A stretch of 64,000 bases of DNA from Vespula vulgaris. Its lineage: Eukaryota; Arthropoda; Insecta; Hymenoptera; Vespidae. How positions within the stretch are numbered: position 1 is the stretch's first letter; every line of letters begins with the position of its first letter. The notes under the pieces were generated by a model. That model did no database searches and had not been told where the DNA came from. It saw only the letters and a program-made list of their open reading frames with translations. The DNA lies in the NCBI RefSeq assembly GCF_905475345.1, contig NC_066586.1, forward strand, positions 5,120,400 to 5,184,399. Reading direction: 5' to 3'. A program made the position numbers and the translations under genes. Of the stretch, positions 52,450-62,677 are shown in pieces.

Positions 52450-55400
52450 CTGAACGATAAGCAGGTAAATCAAGGCCAAGGAATGAAGTAATTATTCTTC
52501 GTGTACATTACATACTTCAATATTTATTTTCATTGACAATCGTGTCATTGTTAAGCAATTACAAAGTATTTATGCCTATTTGCCGTTATTGTACAAATAA
52601 GTTAAGTTTCTAAATGCTAATGATAGATAATAATAAAGACGAATTATAAGATTATTAATAAAATTAGATCTTTGGTTACGTTTGCTTTGCAAGACTAGAA
52701 ATCACAGATTCGTAGAGACAAATCATTGTGTTTCGACTAAATACAAATTAAGATCTAGTCCGGGAGAAATTATTTCGAGTTACCTCGGAGTCATTGTTCA
52801 CGGCTCCAGGTGAACAGATTACACCTGCATCCTCATTATGATCGCAATTGTTTCGTCCCCAATGATCGTGATTGCAATATTTCAATTGCGTCTCGTTTCC
52901 ATGACAAAAAACCTAATTTTAATAAAAACGATGATATAGAATAAAGAACAAAATAAGTATGAATATAAATTTACAAAAAACATACCTCATCGAGCCAAAT
53001 AGGTCCCTGTCCAGGACCAAAGAAACTGTCTTTTTTTGCTTTTGCAATACCACCATATCCTAAAGATCTACAAATTACTCTGGCTGTAGCAGTAGAGAAA
53101 TCATCGTCACAAACCGTTCCCCATATACCGTGATGACGAATTTCTACTCTGCCTTCCATTGGACTGCTACCATTTACCAAACGAATTTCGAATGGAGCCT
53201 TATTTAATAAAGAAATCAAAATAAATTATTTTCGATTTTTGAAACGATTACTTGTTTAAATGAGACGACTGAAATTCCATCAATAAGAAGTTAAGCACAT
53301 CTCTTACGTTGCAATGTTCGTCACTTTCGTCGGAATGATCCGAACAGTCGAAAACTTCGTCGCAAATAAACGCTATAGGTATACATTCCGGACTGTTCTC
53401 GCACTTCCAATGACCTTCCTGACAACTATCAACTGCTGTTTTGCAAACTACTCCTACAGCTTCCTCCGGTTGACAATTATGAACGCCCCAACTGCAGAAT
53501 AACAAGAAATACAGTTTAATTACATTTACATATTATATTACCTCCTTTATTTAATGGAATATCAACATACCCTTCGAAATCACATTCACGCAACGATGTT
53601 TCGTTGCCACGACATTTCAATTGATCCACCATAAATCGATTCGGTGGATCTAAATTACCGTAAAATCCTCCAGGTTTAATTTCCAAAGCTCCGAGCGGGA
53701 AACCAAGTTCTTTACAAATAACTCCAGCGTTAATCATACCAAAACCATCGTCACAAACTTGACCCCATACGCCCAGAACTATTAAAAATAATTAACGAGA
53801 TATCAAATAGCCGAACGATTTCATGAAGGTATACCAACCGAAAAATTAATTTTGCATATTTACTTTTAACTTCGATTCTACCCTCATCAAAATTATCCGA
53901 GCCAGCAAGCCGAATAGCATAATCGAGATTTTCCACGGTACAGATATTTTCATCGGTACGATCGTTGCAATCATTTTTTCCATTACACACCAACGTCTGA
54001 TTGATACATTTGCGATTTCCACAGATGAACATATTGTCACATTTAATGCTTCTTTCTTTCATTTCATAATAATCGAATTCCTTCGTAGGCTTTAAAGCTC
54101 CTGTCAAACCCACATTACTATCACTTAACAAACAAATGTTCCCACTAGCCCTAAAAATGTACGAATGTAAGAAATAGCAATTGAAATTTTTCTAACAAAT
54201 ATAAGAGTAAATAGAAAAGCATACTTATGAGCGAATGATCGACAAGTAAAATCAGCTTCTTTACATCTTAGAGCACAAGTTTTTAAAGGTGTATTCAACC
54301 ATTTCTCGACATCGTATCCCTCAAGCCTGTGCTTTGCAAATTTCTGATAAAGATCCAAATGATCCATACATGCTCGTTCATCTGCACCGTTCGTACAATC
54401 CTACAAAAATCAATAAAGTCAATTCAAGTTTCTATCTTCATCAATATATAAAAATTAAAAAAATCATTTTCATACTTCTTCACCATCGCAAACCCACGGT
54501 GCTGGAATACATTCTCCGGGTAAACATTCGAAGTGTTTAGGTTTACATTGACCACTTAAAAGTAATTTTTTCGAGCCTGAAACAGAACCTCATTATTTTT
54601 TTCCATAGTACATTTACAAAATTAAAATAACAAAAAAAAATAAATTACCAATTTTTCCACAAGATGGAATATCGCAATATTCTTGTTCTCCATAAGAACC
54701 TGTAAAACACCATGGTCTGGACTCTTTGTCCGGATTTGGATTTCTACAGTAATTGTGAGTTCGCAATTTTTCTTTGATTTCACGATTAACTACCTATTTC
54801 ATAAAAATATTCGACGATTAAAATATCGCAATTTATTAAAAATTACGTGATAAAAGATTGGATACATACATTTACATTGAGATAATGAAGAACTCTCTTA
54901 TCAGCCCAAGGAAGGCACTCTTTACCTGAAGTAGATACATTTGCAATTCCAAAGTATTGATTGCCCTTACCATAAACACAGCCTACAAAAAAATTCTTGT
55001 AATAAATACTTTATATTTGATCATTATGAATTTTCAGATTAAATATTATAGATGATTATACATACCAATGTCATCGTATGGTCTTTTGCAAATATAGGAA
55101 TGTCCCTTCATAGAAGTAGCACAATCTTCAATATCCCAAAAGAAGTAATCCGCGACGCAAATCGAATCAGGATGATTGTGACAAGGAAATTTTCGTTTCA
55201 TAATTATACAAGCTGGACGTGAACCTACCCAAGGTGGCAATTTCTTATCTTCCATCCAACCTGGCCACCATTTTGTGAATCTATAAATAATATCCTTGTT
55301 ACAAAGAAAAGCAAAAACAAAGAGATAAATGGTCGAACTTACTTAAATTTTGCGCGACTTGAATCTTCCCAAAGCCACAAAGTCCTATTGAATGTGGTAA

Positions 55401-58400
55401 AACCAACTCCGGAAGTCATGATCGATCCGATTATTGGATGCAATTGTAACAACCATTCCGACACAAAGTTGTTTTCTGCTTGACTCGTAATATCAATAAG
55501 CCGACTATTCCTTTTGGAACAGTATTGAAGTGCTTCTGCATGATTTAAACTAGTATCAGAATCGGCCAAGTGATAACATTGACCTTCGTGTGGAATTTCA
55601 TCTTTACGACAATGTGCTATTCGATTTGGTAAACATCTGACACCTATTGCATCTCTTTCTACGCGACACTCTTGTCCATGAGTAAATCTACAATAATCAT
55701 TTGCTTTTTAAAAATTCATATAGATAGAAGACTCGTACAATTTCATTTACAAGATAGAAATATCCTAATAAACGTACTTGCAAGATTGAAATCTGTTTTC
55801 ACTTCCAGAACAAGTTACAGAATTCGCTGCAATCCAAGTTGGCATTCCGTTACGTTTATTTCTTCCTTGCCAAGCCATTTCGGCGCCTCTATAAATTACA
55901 AAGAAATATTGTTTCAAGGGATATTCAACACTGACTTTGTAATCTTAACGCGACTCCTATCTTCATTATATTAAATCAAGGACATTAACAAAATTACATA
56001 CCTAGTGTATCCTAATTGTCTGCAAACTACATGAGCTTCTTTAAGCATCCAACTATTTCTAGAATCGCAAACTATTCCCCAACCTGGTTGAGCTCCTTGA
56101 ACTTCAACGTAGCCATCTGCTGGACTAGAACCACCTCTTAGTCGTATAATCTGTTATATAATGTAAAATTAATATTATTAATTGAGTGAGAAAATTAAAC
56201 TTAATATGTTTCAATAACAATTTATCTTAGGAAGATATTGACCTGTCCTGAAATCGGCGTAGGTGGTTCAGTCTTTTTTAAATGCGATAGTGGCTGAACT
56301 GGTGGGATGTAGTATACAGGAAACGGAGGTTCTTCTGTAAATATAAAAAATACGAATACAAATTTAAAACATTATTAACGCGTTATTCTTAAAATCGTTA
56401 TTTTACAGAATGCTTAAAGAATCTGAACTTGCACCCTAGATCAATCGCTTTAATATCATGCGCCAAAAGCGTAAACATGCACGAAAAAGCTTACATACTA
56501 TAATTGACAAAATTCTTACCCATTTATCCATAATAAAATTAGGATTAAATCGAAGCAACTCACCATCATGATAAGGTGCTACTTCTATATTAAAAATATC
56601 CACCTCTGTGTTCTTTTTATTGATTTTCATGATAACAGAGGAATCATTCTTGTTCGCGGTTTTAGTCTTATTTTCGAAAACCAATACTGGCTTCCAAGTT
56701 TCTTTATTTTCTAGAATATCTACGTCATATGGATCTACATCAGCTTCGTAAACAACCTCGTTGGGTATCGGTGTTGAATCTTCATTTTCAAATGTTAATT
56801 TCGTATCGGTAAACTGTGGTTCACCAGTATCATATTCGACCGGTATACTAGGATCGGTAGTACTGCTTTGATTTTCTGGAATATTTTGCGAAAGAGGAAC
56901 GCTTTTCTTCTTGGAAGGTTTTGAATAAACATCCGGCATCTTTTCCGTTATACCATTCTCGGAAATTAATGGATAGGCGTCGAATTGTTTAATTGAATGA
57001 TTAGTTGCACGATGAGGATCGAGCTGCGGTATTGTAATTGATCGATTGATGGTACTATCAATAGCTTGATTAAAAACCGGATGAAAATCTTTCCCAGTAG
57101 AATGATGACTAGCCGCGCCTCTTAAATCTGTCGATCTTGACTGATTGAAAGAATGGTTAATAAAATCATCGTCGGATGGTTGCGGAATATTTACAGGATT
57201 CGGAGTAAACCGTACAGGATAATGATTACTCGGAACGATAGGACTCTTAGAAGCCTCTTGATTATGTAATGGCGTACGTGTGTAAATGCTGCCATAAGTT
57301 CGATTAAAAGAGAAAGGTGTTTGTTGATTGTTATGATTATAAGTTTGAGTCCTCGAGTGTCCTTGATTGATCTCCAACTCTTTTGTGATAACGTGGCCTT
57401 TTGTACCATTATAATTAACGTATATTCCGTATGGATAGAATTGTTTTTTAGAAATTTCTGTTGAATTTCTATCTCCTAAAAAAACAAGACTCGTTTAAAC
57501 GTTTATATTAAATGCATAACGTATTTCATATTTAGAATTTTTCTGTAGATACGTATATAGTTATAAAACAAGGATCTTTCATTCGATATAAGCATACCTG
57601 TCGGTACTTGTCCTTTCGCTTGTAGATATACATTGGTTTTAGTTAACCATTTATCCATTTTTGAATCGGCTTCCTTGTCATTCGTAGTTTGTTGCTGGAT
57701 ATTAGTTCTCGCAAGCCATTCGCGTAATTTTTCTTCTTCATCGATCGTATCTATATATCAATATGGTTTTTAACGATTATAACGATTCGAAAAAACAATG
57801 ACGTATAATATTTTATATAGATAATATAACAGAACTTGTATATCATAAATAATAAAGTTAGTTTTATAGCTCGCAAATCATGTTAAAATTTGACGTAATC
57901 AAATACCCTTATTTTTTAGTTACCGATTATCGCTTACCATTTTCTTTATATTTTCTTGATTCTTCATCCTTAGAGAACAAACCTTCTTCATTCGTATGCT
58001 GATATCCTTTTAGATAAAAAATTTCCCAATACGGATTTATGTAACTATTATTTGGGAATCGACCATTAACAATACTAACCCACTTATTTTGAGAGCAACC
58101 CAAATGATTCAACATGCTATCAAAATAAATTGAACAACTCTCATCATGCCATGCAAATCGTTTTAAAGCCATGCAAATATTTGCATTCTTGTTTACATGC
58201 CGACCTATTCAAATAATCAAATAAAGAACCGCAAAGACAAGACAAGAATTCATTTAAAACATAATACAAAATCACCTTGGTTCCATGGCCGGGTCGGTGG
58301 TTGATTAGGAATTTGTGATTGATTTGATTGATTATTCGACGTACTGGGAACGTAAACATATGGTCGATTTTCGGGTGAAGTTGATCGATTCCATGTAATA

Positions 58401-61400
58401 TTATTTTGATTCGGTTTTTGGAAATATATTCCACTTCGTATATCAAAAGTTCTATTCGTTCTATTTCGAGATTTCATCTCATCGGGTAATTCGTAACTAT
58501 TTTCAACATATATGTTTCTTTTCGAAGTCGTAGGTTCATTTGTTTCTCTATTAAGAAGTTCAGGATCGATTCTACTGTGCGTTTGAACTGTGCTATTGAA
58601 TCTGTTTCTAATTGGTCCATAAGGTGTGTAACGCCGAATCAATGTATCTTCAACCGTTGTTAATTCAACTCCTGACTGATTATTGATTTGACTGAACGTA
58701 TTTTTTGTTTGCTGCTTGTCAAATTCATCAGGATTGTATCCATGACTCAAAGGATTTCGATACCAAGTTCCTTCAGTGCTATGTAAAGTTGAAGAACCTT
58801 GCTGATGTTCATTAGGTCCAGATATTCTTCTATTAGCACCTTCGTATTGGGAATTGTTGACATTATTATGATGATGATAATGATGATGATAATGATAATG
58901 TATACGTTGATCACAAGGATCTTGATGATGTGCCATTTGATTCGTAGTATTACAATCCTCTTTAGTCGTAGATTGTCCTGGTCCTGAAAAATGATCGTGA
59001 TAATGATTCGGAGGATTATCGATTTGAATATCGCGGTCATTGGTAGATCCCGTGAAATTATGTTGATTTTGTCGATTATAATCTGGTTTCTGAATCATCG
59101 GTCTCCAAGTCGGCCTCCACGTCACCCTTGGCAATTCAGTCGTTGTTACAGGCTGAACTTCGGTATTCCAAGAACCTTGACCATGATGATCATAACGATT
59201 ATAAGTGTGATTGTATCGAGGATGTTTGTTCCAAGACCCTGGATCTCCTCGACCATGTTGCGGCCAAGGTCTGTTCGTTGTCGTAACTTGCTTTAAAGTT
59301 TCCTCTGTCAAATCAATAATAGCAATAACATTTTAAATTTGTTCAAAGCATACTATCTTAATTTAAACCTTAAAAAAAATTTGATTGATTATTACCCTCT
59401 TTACAAGCTGGTACTTTGTAAGGCCAATCGCACACCGATATAAGTGGATTAAAAGCTGTTCCTGGTCCACAATCCATCACATACGTAAAACCATTCGCAC
59501 ACTGCAAAAATTTTTTACAAGTTTCTGGATGAGGCAATAAACCTGTGAAATCCGCAGGACACTCGATCTTTTTTGCGGATGATTGCATATTATATTTCGA
59601 TCGATCAACAAAAATATTAGTACGGCCGTGATGAGAATCATAATTATAAAAACTTGGATCCGGTGATACTGCAGGATTCTTTGTTGTATCCTCTTTTGAC
59701 TTTAACGCATCTATTAATTGAAATAAAATATTGATCTATATCTCTAATATCATGCAAAAAATATTTCATCATACTAACCTTCGCAGCCTTTCACATTGTA
59801 AGGCCAATCGCAAACGCTGATGGTAGGATTGAAAACCGTACCAGGACCACAATCTTTTTCGAATGTTATTCCATTGGCACATTGCAAAAATTTAGCACAA
59901 TTCGTAGGATGTGCAATTAGACCTGTCACGTGAGATGGACATTTTGGTTTCTATTAACAAAAATATCAAAGAAAAAATAAATAAATATATACATTTTTCG
60001 TTATATTTAACAAACTAATAAAAATTTTTTAAGATGAATACATATACGTACTTGTAATTTCCCTCGTTCCGCATCGGTCTTCAAAGAATATGCGTTTGAG
60101 TAACGTGTAAGATCAGAGATTTCTATGCCGTAACATTTAACTTTATGCGGAAAATCACATTCCAATGTCTCAGGATTAAATAAAGTACCAGGAGCACATG
60201 GTTGAACGAACGCTCTGCCTTTCCAACAGTTAACAAAGAATTTACAATCGGGAGGATAAACAAATTGGCCAGTAGATTCTAAATTTGGACATTGTACACC
60301 CAATTGAGGATCGTAATGCGCTACTTTCAATATGGGTTGAGACAAGAATAAGATTCTCTCCTTTCTCGGTTTCTAAAAAACAATGCAAATATTCGATTGA
60401 TATGCGTATATTTATATAATATTGACTCGAATAAAGAACGCAATATAAATGAAAGATAAACTCTCTTAATCGTACTATCAAATCGCTTATGTATTAAAGC
60501 AAATTAAATAGACTATTATATAGCGGTATTATCAAGAGTCTCACTGTTAAATAAAAGAAATTGTAACGTTACCGTGCTCTCACTTCCGACTCCTTCATAT
60601 AACAGAGTTTGATCGTTATCTACAGATAACTTGTGCTTTGATTCCTTTGGTGAAGTTTCAGGATTGTTGTGATCTTGATAAACGTTGTTATTTTTAGAAG
60701 TAGAACTATCTTCGTATTGATCTTCTGGAGAAGGCTTCCAATCATCAATTTGATCAAATTGATTTCGATCATGATGCTGTTCGAATTGATCATTCGTTAT
60801 CTCTGAGCGTTGCTCTATCTCGCTTCCAGAAGCTTTATGCCATGGCGTCCAAGATTTTCTCTCTGAATTGACAATGACAGGCTTTCTTGTTTGACTCTCT
60901 TCTACGTCAATCCACCATTTAGCAGATCGAGCTAAATCATCGGGTGGCTGTAGATTTTCTTCGTTGAGATACCAGGGCAACGATGATTCACGACGATTAG
61001 GCGCTTTCGTTGTTTTTTCTTTCGGATCGTATATCTACGGGTCGATATTTAATATAATTGTGTAAAATTCGATAGCGAACGTCATTAAAAATGTATTAAT
61101 CACGTAGTAGATACTTTTACTAATCTTCTACTCTTATAATTAAAGCAATCGACTCTTTCAAAACAGTTGTTCAAACATCGAAATATCTTTTTTTATTTAT
61201 ACTAGAAATTTTATCTCAGTAAATTGTTCATTCGACGGATATTCCAATCGTTAGAATAAATGATATGAAAAAATTAAAACATAGTAACTATCCACGAATT
61301 AATATTAAATATATCATTTTAGTGTATAAATAATTTTCGAATTATAAAATATGTGTACTTAAATATATCTCCAAAAACAGAACGATGAAGTAATGGGTTT

Positions 61401-61537
61401 CCAAAAAATATAATATTTCGGATTGAATAACATAGAAGTGACATTGAAAATGAATTTCTTTCACGTACTGCGGAAGTGAAGGTTCCAAGATGCACCAGAC
61501 AGAATATAACGTAAAAATGATCGATCCAGGACGTCAT
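51207..61537 (-). CDS. Teq: Tequila/neurotrypsin-like secreted mosaic serine protease, 28 exons
   Basis: Exons from 5' to 3': 61537-61469, 61034-60573, 60372-60052, 59950-59779, 59710-59396, 59304-58276, 58204-57938, 57750-57598, 57475-56564, 56334-56243, 56150-56002, 55888-55778, 55687-55343, 55280-55066, 54982-54870, 54793-54649, 54576-54476, 54400-54225, 54150-53864, 53778-53571, 53491-53308, 53198-52986, 52912-52784, 52449-52288, 52175-52026, 51899-51668, 51593-51414, 51343-51207. Every junction has GT/AG and matching phase; the sum is 7,029 nt, or 2,342 residues plus TAA. Order: signal peptide (1-23), CBM14 x3 (about 205-443), linker (about 447-1264), SRCR (1265-1370), C-type lectin (1375-1537), kringle (1538-1623), LDLa, PAN/apple, LDLa, SRCR, LDLa, SRCR, trypsin (about 2096-2342). 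The triad is His in TAAHC, Asp in NNDIALV and Ser in GDSGGPL. Kringle + SRCR + trypsin is the neurotrypsin (PRSS12) plan; CBM14, LDLa and SRCR with trypsin is that of insect Tequila. It is expected to be secreted and activated by cleavage before VVHG. The substrate is unknown. Confidence 0.92.
52784..53198 (-). CDS. Teq: Mosaic protease exons 22-23: third SRCR domain
   Basis: Exons 53198-52986 and 52912-52784, both phase 0. They encode FEIRLVNGSSPMEGRVEI, GIWGTVCDDDF, ARVICRSLGYGG, GPIWLDEV, FCHGNETQLKYC and EDAGVIC. This is the most canonical of the three SRCR domains and lies immediately before the protease. Confidence 0.95.
53308..53778 (-). CDS. Teq: Mosaic protease exons 20-21: second SRCR domain and third LDLa
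   Basis: Exons 53778-53571 and 53491-53308 encode VWGQVCDDGFGMINAGVICK, LGFPLGA, KCRGNETSLREC and WGVHNCQPEEAVGVVC, a complete SRCR core. They are followed by the third LDLa (CQEGHWKC, CIPIAFICDEVFDCSDHSDE). This LDLa sits between two SRCR domains. Confidence 0.93.
53864..54576 (-). CDS. Teq: Mosaic protease exons 17-19: LDLa, PAN/apple-like, LDLa, start of second SRCR
   Basis: Exons 54576-54476, 54400-54225 and 54150-53864. LDLa 1 runs from QCKPKHFECLPGECIP to DCTNGADERAC, with six cysteines. A PAN/apple-like segment follows, with KTCALRCKEADFTCRSFAHK and ICLLSDSN. LDLa 2 (FICGNRKCINQ, CNGKNDCNDRTDENIC) comes next, then YAIRLAGSDNFDEGRIEVK, which opens SRCR 2. The acidic DCxxxxDE calcium-binding end is present in both LDLa units. 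Confidence 0.9.
54649..54982 (-). CDS. Teq: Mosaic protease exons 15-16: kringle domain
   Basis: Exons 54982-54870 and 54793-54649 give one six-cysteine kringle: CVYGKGNQYFGIANVS, then ECLPWADKRVLHY, then NYCRNPNPDKESRPWCF, then YGEQEYCDIPSC. All hallmark elements are present: Tyr-Gly spacing, Cys-x-x-Trp, NYCRNP, PWCF and EYCDIPSC. The donor of exon 15 could also be at 54876 in the same phase, removing two residues; GTATGT at 54869 fits the consensus better. Kringles are uncommon in insect proteins and link this protein to vertebrate neurotrypsin. Confidence 0.93.
55066..55687 (-). CDS. Teq: Mosaic protease exons 13-14: C-type lectin-like domain
   Basis: Exons 55687-55343 and 55280-55066 complete the SRCR domain and then encode a C-type lectin fold: CYHLADSD, HAEALQYCSKRNSRLIDI, AENNFVSEWL, LWLWEDSS, WVGSRPAC, then FFWDIEDC and SYICKRP at the end. 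The Leu-rich helix and the WxxxDC and ICKRP elements are clear. I see no EPN or QPD plus WND calcium/sugar motif, so classical sugar binding is doubtful. Confidence 0.85.
55778..56150 (-). CDS. Teq: Mosaic protease exons 11-12: first SRCR domain
   Basis: Exons 56150-56002 and 55888-55778 encode IIRLRGGSSPADGYVEV, WGIVCD and AHVVCRQLGY, all diagnostic of scavenger receptor cysteine-rich domains. The domain's last cysteine (GVRC) is in the next exon. SRCR domains mediate ligand binding in secreted proteins; neurotrypsin carries three or four of them. Confidence 0.92.
56243..59304 (-). CDS. Teq: Mosaic protease exons 6-10: long low-complexity linker
   Basis: Exons 59304-58276 (1,029 nt), 58204-57938 (267), 57750-57598 (153), 57475-56564 (912) and 56334-56243 (92) encode about 818 residues rich in Asn, Gln, Ser, Thr, Pro and His, with many N-glycosylation sequons. 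A His/Tyr tract (HYHYHHHYHHH) lies in exon 6, encoded by ATG/ATA-type triplet repeats at about 58,856-58,905. Exon 7 has a few cysteines (NICMAL, ESCSIY, HLGC) but matches no domain I know. Exons 6 to 9 are all phase 1 at both ends and multiples of three. Compare the mucin-like spacers of peritrophins; function is probably spacing and glycosylation. Confidence 0.85.
59396..60372 (-). CDS. Teq: Mosaic protease exons 3-5: three CBM14 chitin-binding domains
   Basis: Exons 60372-60052, 59950-59779 and 59710-59396 each carry one peritrophin-A/CBM14 unit with six cysteines. The recognisable core is C, then aromatic and Pro residues, FxxC, CAPGTxFNP or CGPGTxFNP, and CDxP or CDWP near the end. The second and third are closely alike (FLQCANG, VCDWPY in both), suggesting a recent internal duplication, while the first is more diverged. 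CBM14 binds chitin, so the protease is likely tethered to cuticle, peritrophic matrix or other chitin-containing matrix. Confidence 0.93.
60573..61034 (-). CDS. Teq: Mosaic protease exon 2: hydrophilic, no recognised domain
   Basis: The 154-codon, phase-0 exon is rich in Asp, Glu, Ser, Gln, Asn and Pro and contains LPWYLNEENLQPP and KWWIDVEESQ. No cysteine pattern or domain is visible. It precedes the first chitin-binding exon and probably forms a flexible N-terminal spacer. The length is a multiple of three with phase 0 at both ends, so it could be skipped without a frameshift. Confidence 0.8.
61469..61537 (-). CDS. Teq: Mosaic protease exon 1: start codon and signal peptide
   Basis: The 23-codon coding part of the exon starts at the ATG at 61537 and ends before GTACGT. 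It encodes MTSWIDHF, then a hydrophobic core YVIFCLVHLG, then TFTSA, a plausible signal peptide with a small-residue cleavage site. A GTG nine bases upstream is in frame but is not a credible animal start codon. The exon ends in phase 0 and fits the next acceptor. Confidence 0.8.
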
Positions 61538-61574
61538 TCTTAACACAGTTGAGGAACACGTAGCATCGTACTTT

Positions 61575-61580
61575 ACTGAT
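61575..61580 (-). promoter_or_regulatory. Candidate initiator (Inr) of the mosaic protease gene
   Basis: On the minus strand ATCAGT lies about 40 bases before the ATG at 61537 and resembles the arthropod initiator TCAGT. No TATA box was seen about 30 bases upstream. This is a weak call because the motif is short; a non-coding first exon further upstream is equally possible. Confidence 0.25.
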
Positions 61581-62607
61581 CACGCACTCACCATAAAATC
61601 GGTCGGTATTGAATTCAATTTCAATGAAGCTTGCACAGACACTGTTTTCTTCTGAAAGATAAACTCGAAGAGACGAGAGAGAGAGAGAGAAAGAGAAAAT
61701 AGAGATGTTGAAGAGGGAAAAGAGGGAGGAAAAAGAAACAAAAATATAATGTGCATAACTTCTTAGAAGAAAAGGGTTATCGATTTAGAGGGCAGATCAA
61801 GGGTCGCGCGATCGTCATCGTAAAGGAACGGAAAGCGAAGATTGCATTGAAGAGACAAGAAAAGATAAGAAATAGAGAAGAGAGAGAGAGAGAGAGGGAG
61901 AGAGGGAGAGAGAATTCTTTATTGACTACACGCAATGTCAACATATATACACAGTAATCGAGCAAATGCACACAGAACTATTTGCCAATTGATTCTACGC
62001 GTGAGTAAATTGCCTCTTATTTTACTAGTCATCGAGCTCATAAAGATTCCGACGTAAGCTCGATGTAAACGCAAGAGAAAAGGTAACAACACTGTACATT
62101 CAAAATTTGTGAGAGCTTTATTTTATCTTCTTATGTTTTTATTTATCTTAAATCGATAAGATTAAGAGAGCGAAAAGCAAGAAGCAGAATTTTAGTTTTC
62201 TTCGAAACGAAACAGTATTTATTTTTTTGCATTTACATTTAACTCTCGTGACGTACTTGATGACTGATCACGTAAAGAAGTTGTAGATGTATTATATTTT
62301 TTAATTTCTCAAGAAGATTAACGTATAGGATTACGTATATAGGAAAAAAATTTTTCTTTTAAACATCGTATTTTTCGGTTTCTATTGGAATTTCCCAACG
62401 TTTCATTCCATCTATTTGAAATGTTATTAACGCTAATAATAGAATGCTTATAGCGTTAAGAATACATTGATTTACAGTGATAATAAGCGTTTAATACATC
62501 AATATACAGACAATGAATCAATTTCAAAAAGATGCCGTATCAATAATATACGGAATATTCTTCTATTCTATAATAGTACGCTCTCATTTATTTTATCTTC
62601 CAAATAA

Positions 62608-62613
62608 TTTATT
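62608..62613 (-). terminator. Candidate polyadenylation signal of the small CBM14 gene
   Basis: AATAAA on the minus strand about 65 bases after the TAA stop; a second exact copy is at 62587-62592. Either would give a short 3' UTR. Confidence 0.5.
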
Positions 62614-62677
62614 TGCTTCTTTTTAATAACATATTTACATATGCAACGTGCGTTTCTTTTCTAAAAAAAAAAAATCA

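Larger units (their letters stand above)
61538..62677. other. Intergenic DNA between the protease gene and the small CBM14 gene
   Basis: About 1.1 kb without a coding frame that I can support. It holds short GA tracts at 61,676-61,700 and 61,878-61,912 and AT-rich sequence. It should contain the protease promoter at its left end and the 3' end of the small CBM14 gene at its right end. Confidence 0.6.

Noticed and set aside
58747..59296. Open frames of up to 101 codons antisense to, or out of frame with, the protease linker exon
   Set aside because: They are mirror frames of the low-complexity His/Asn exon, whose real frame is fixed by splice phase on both sides.
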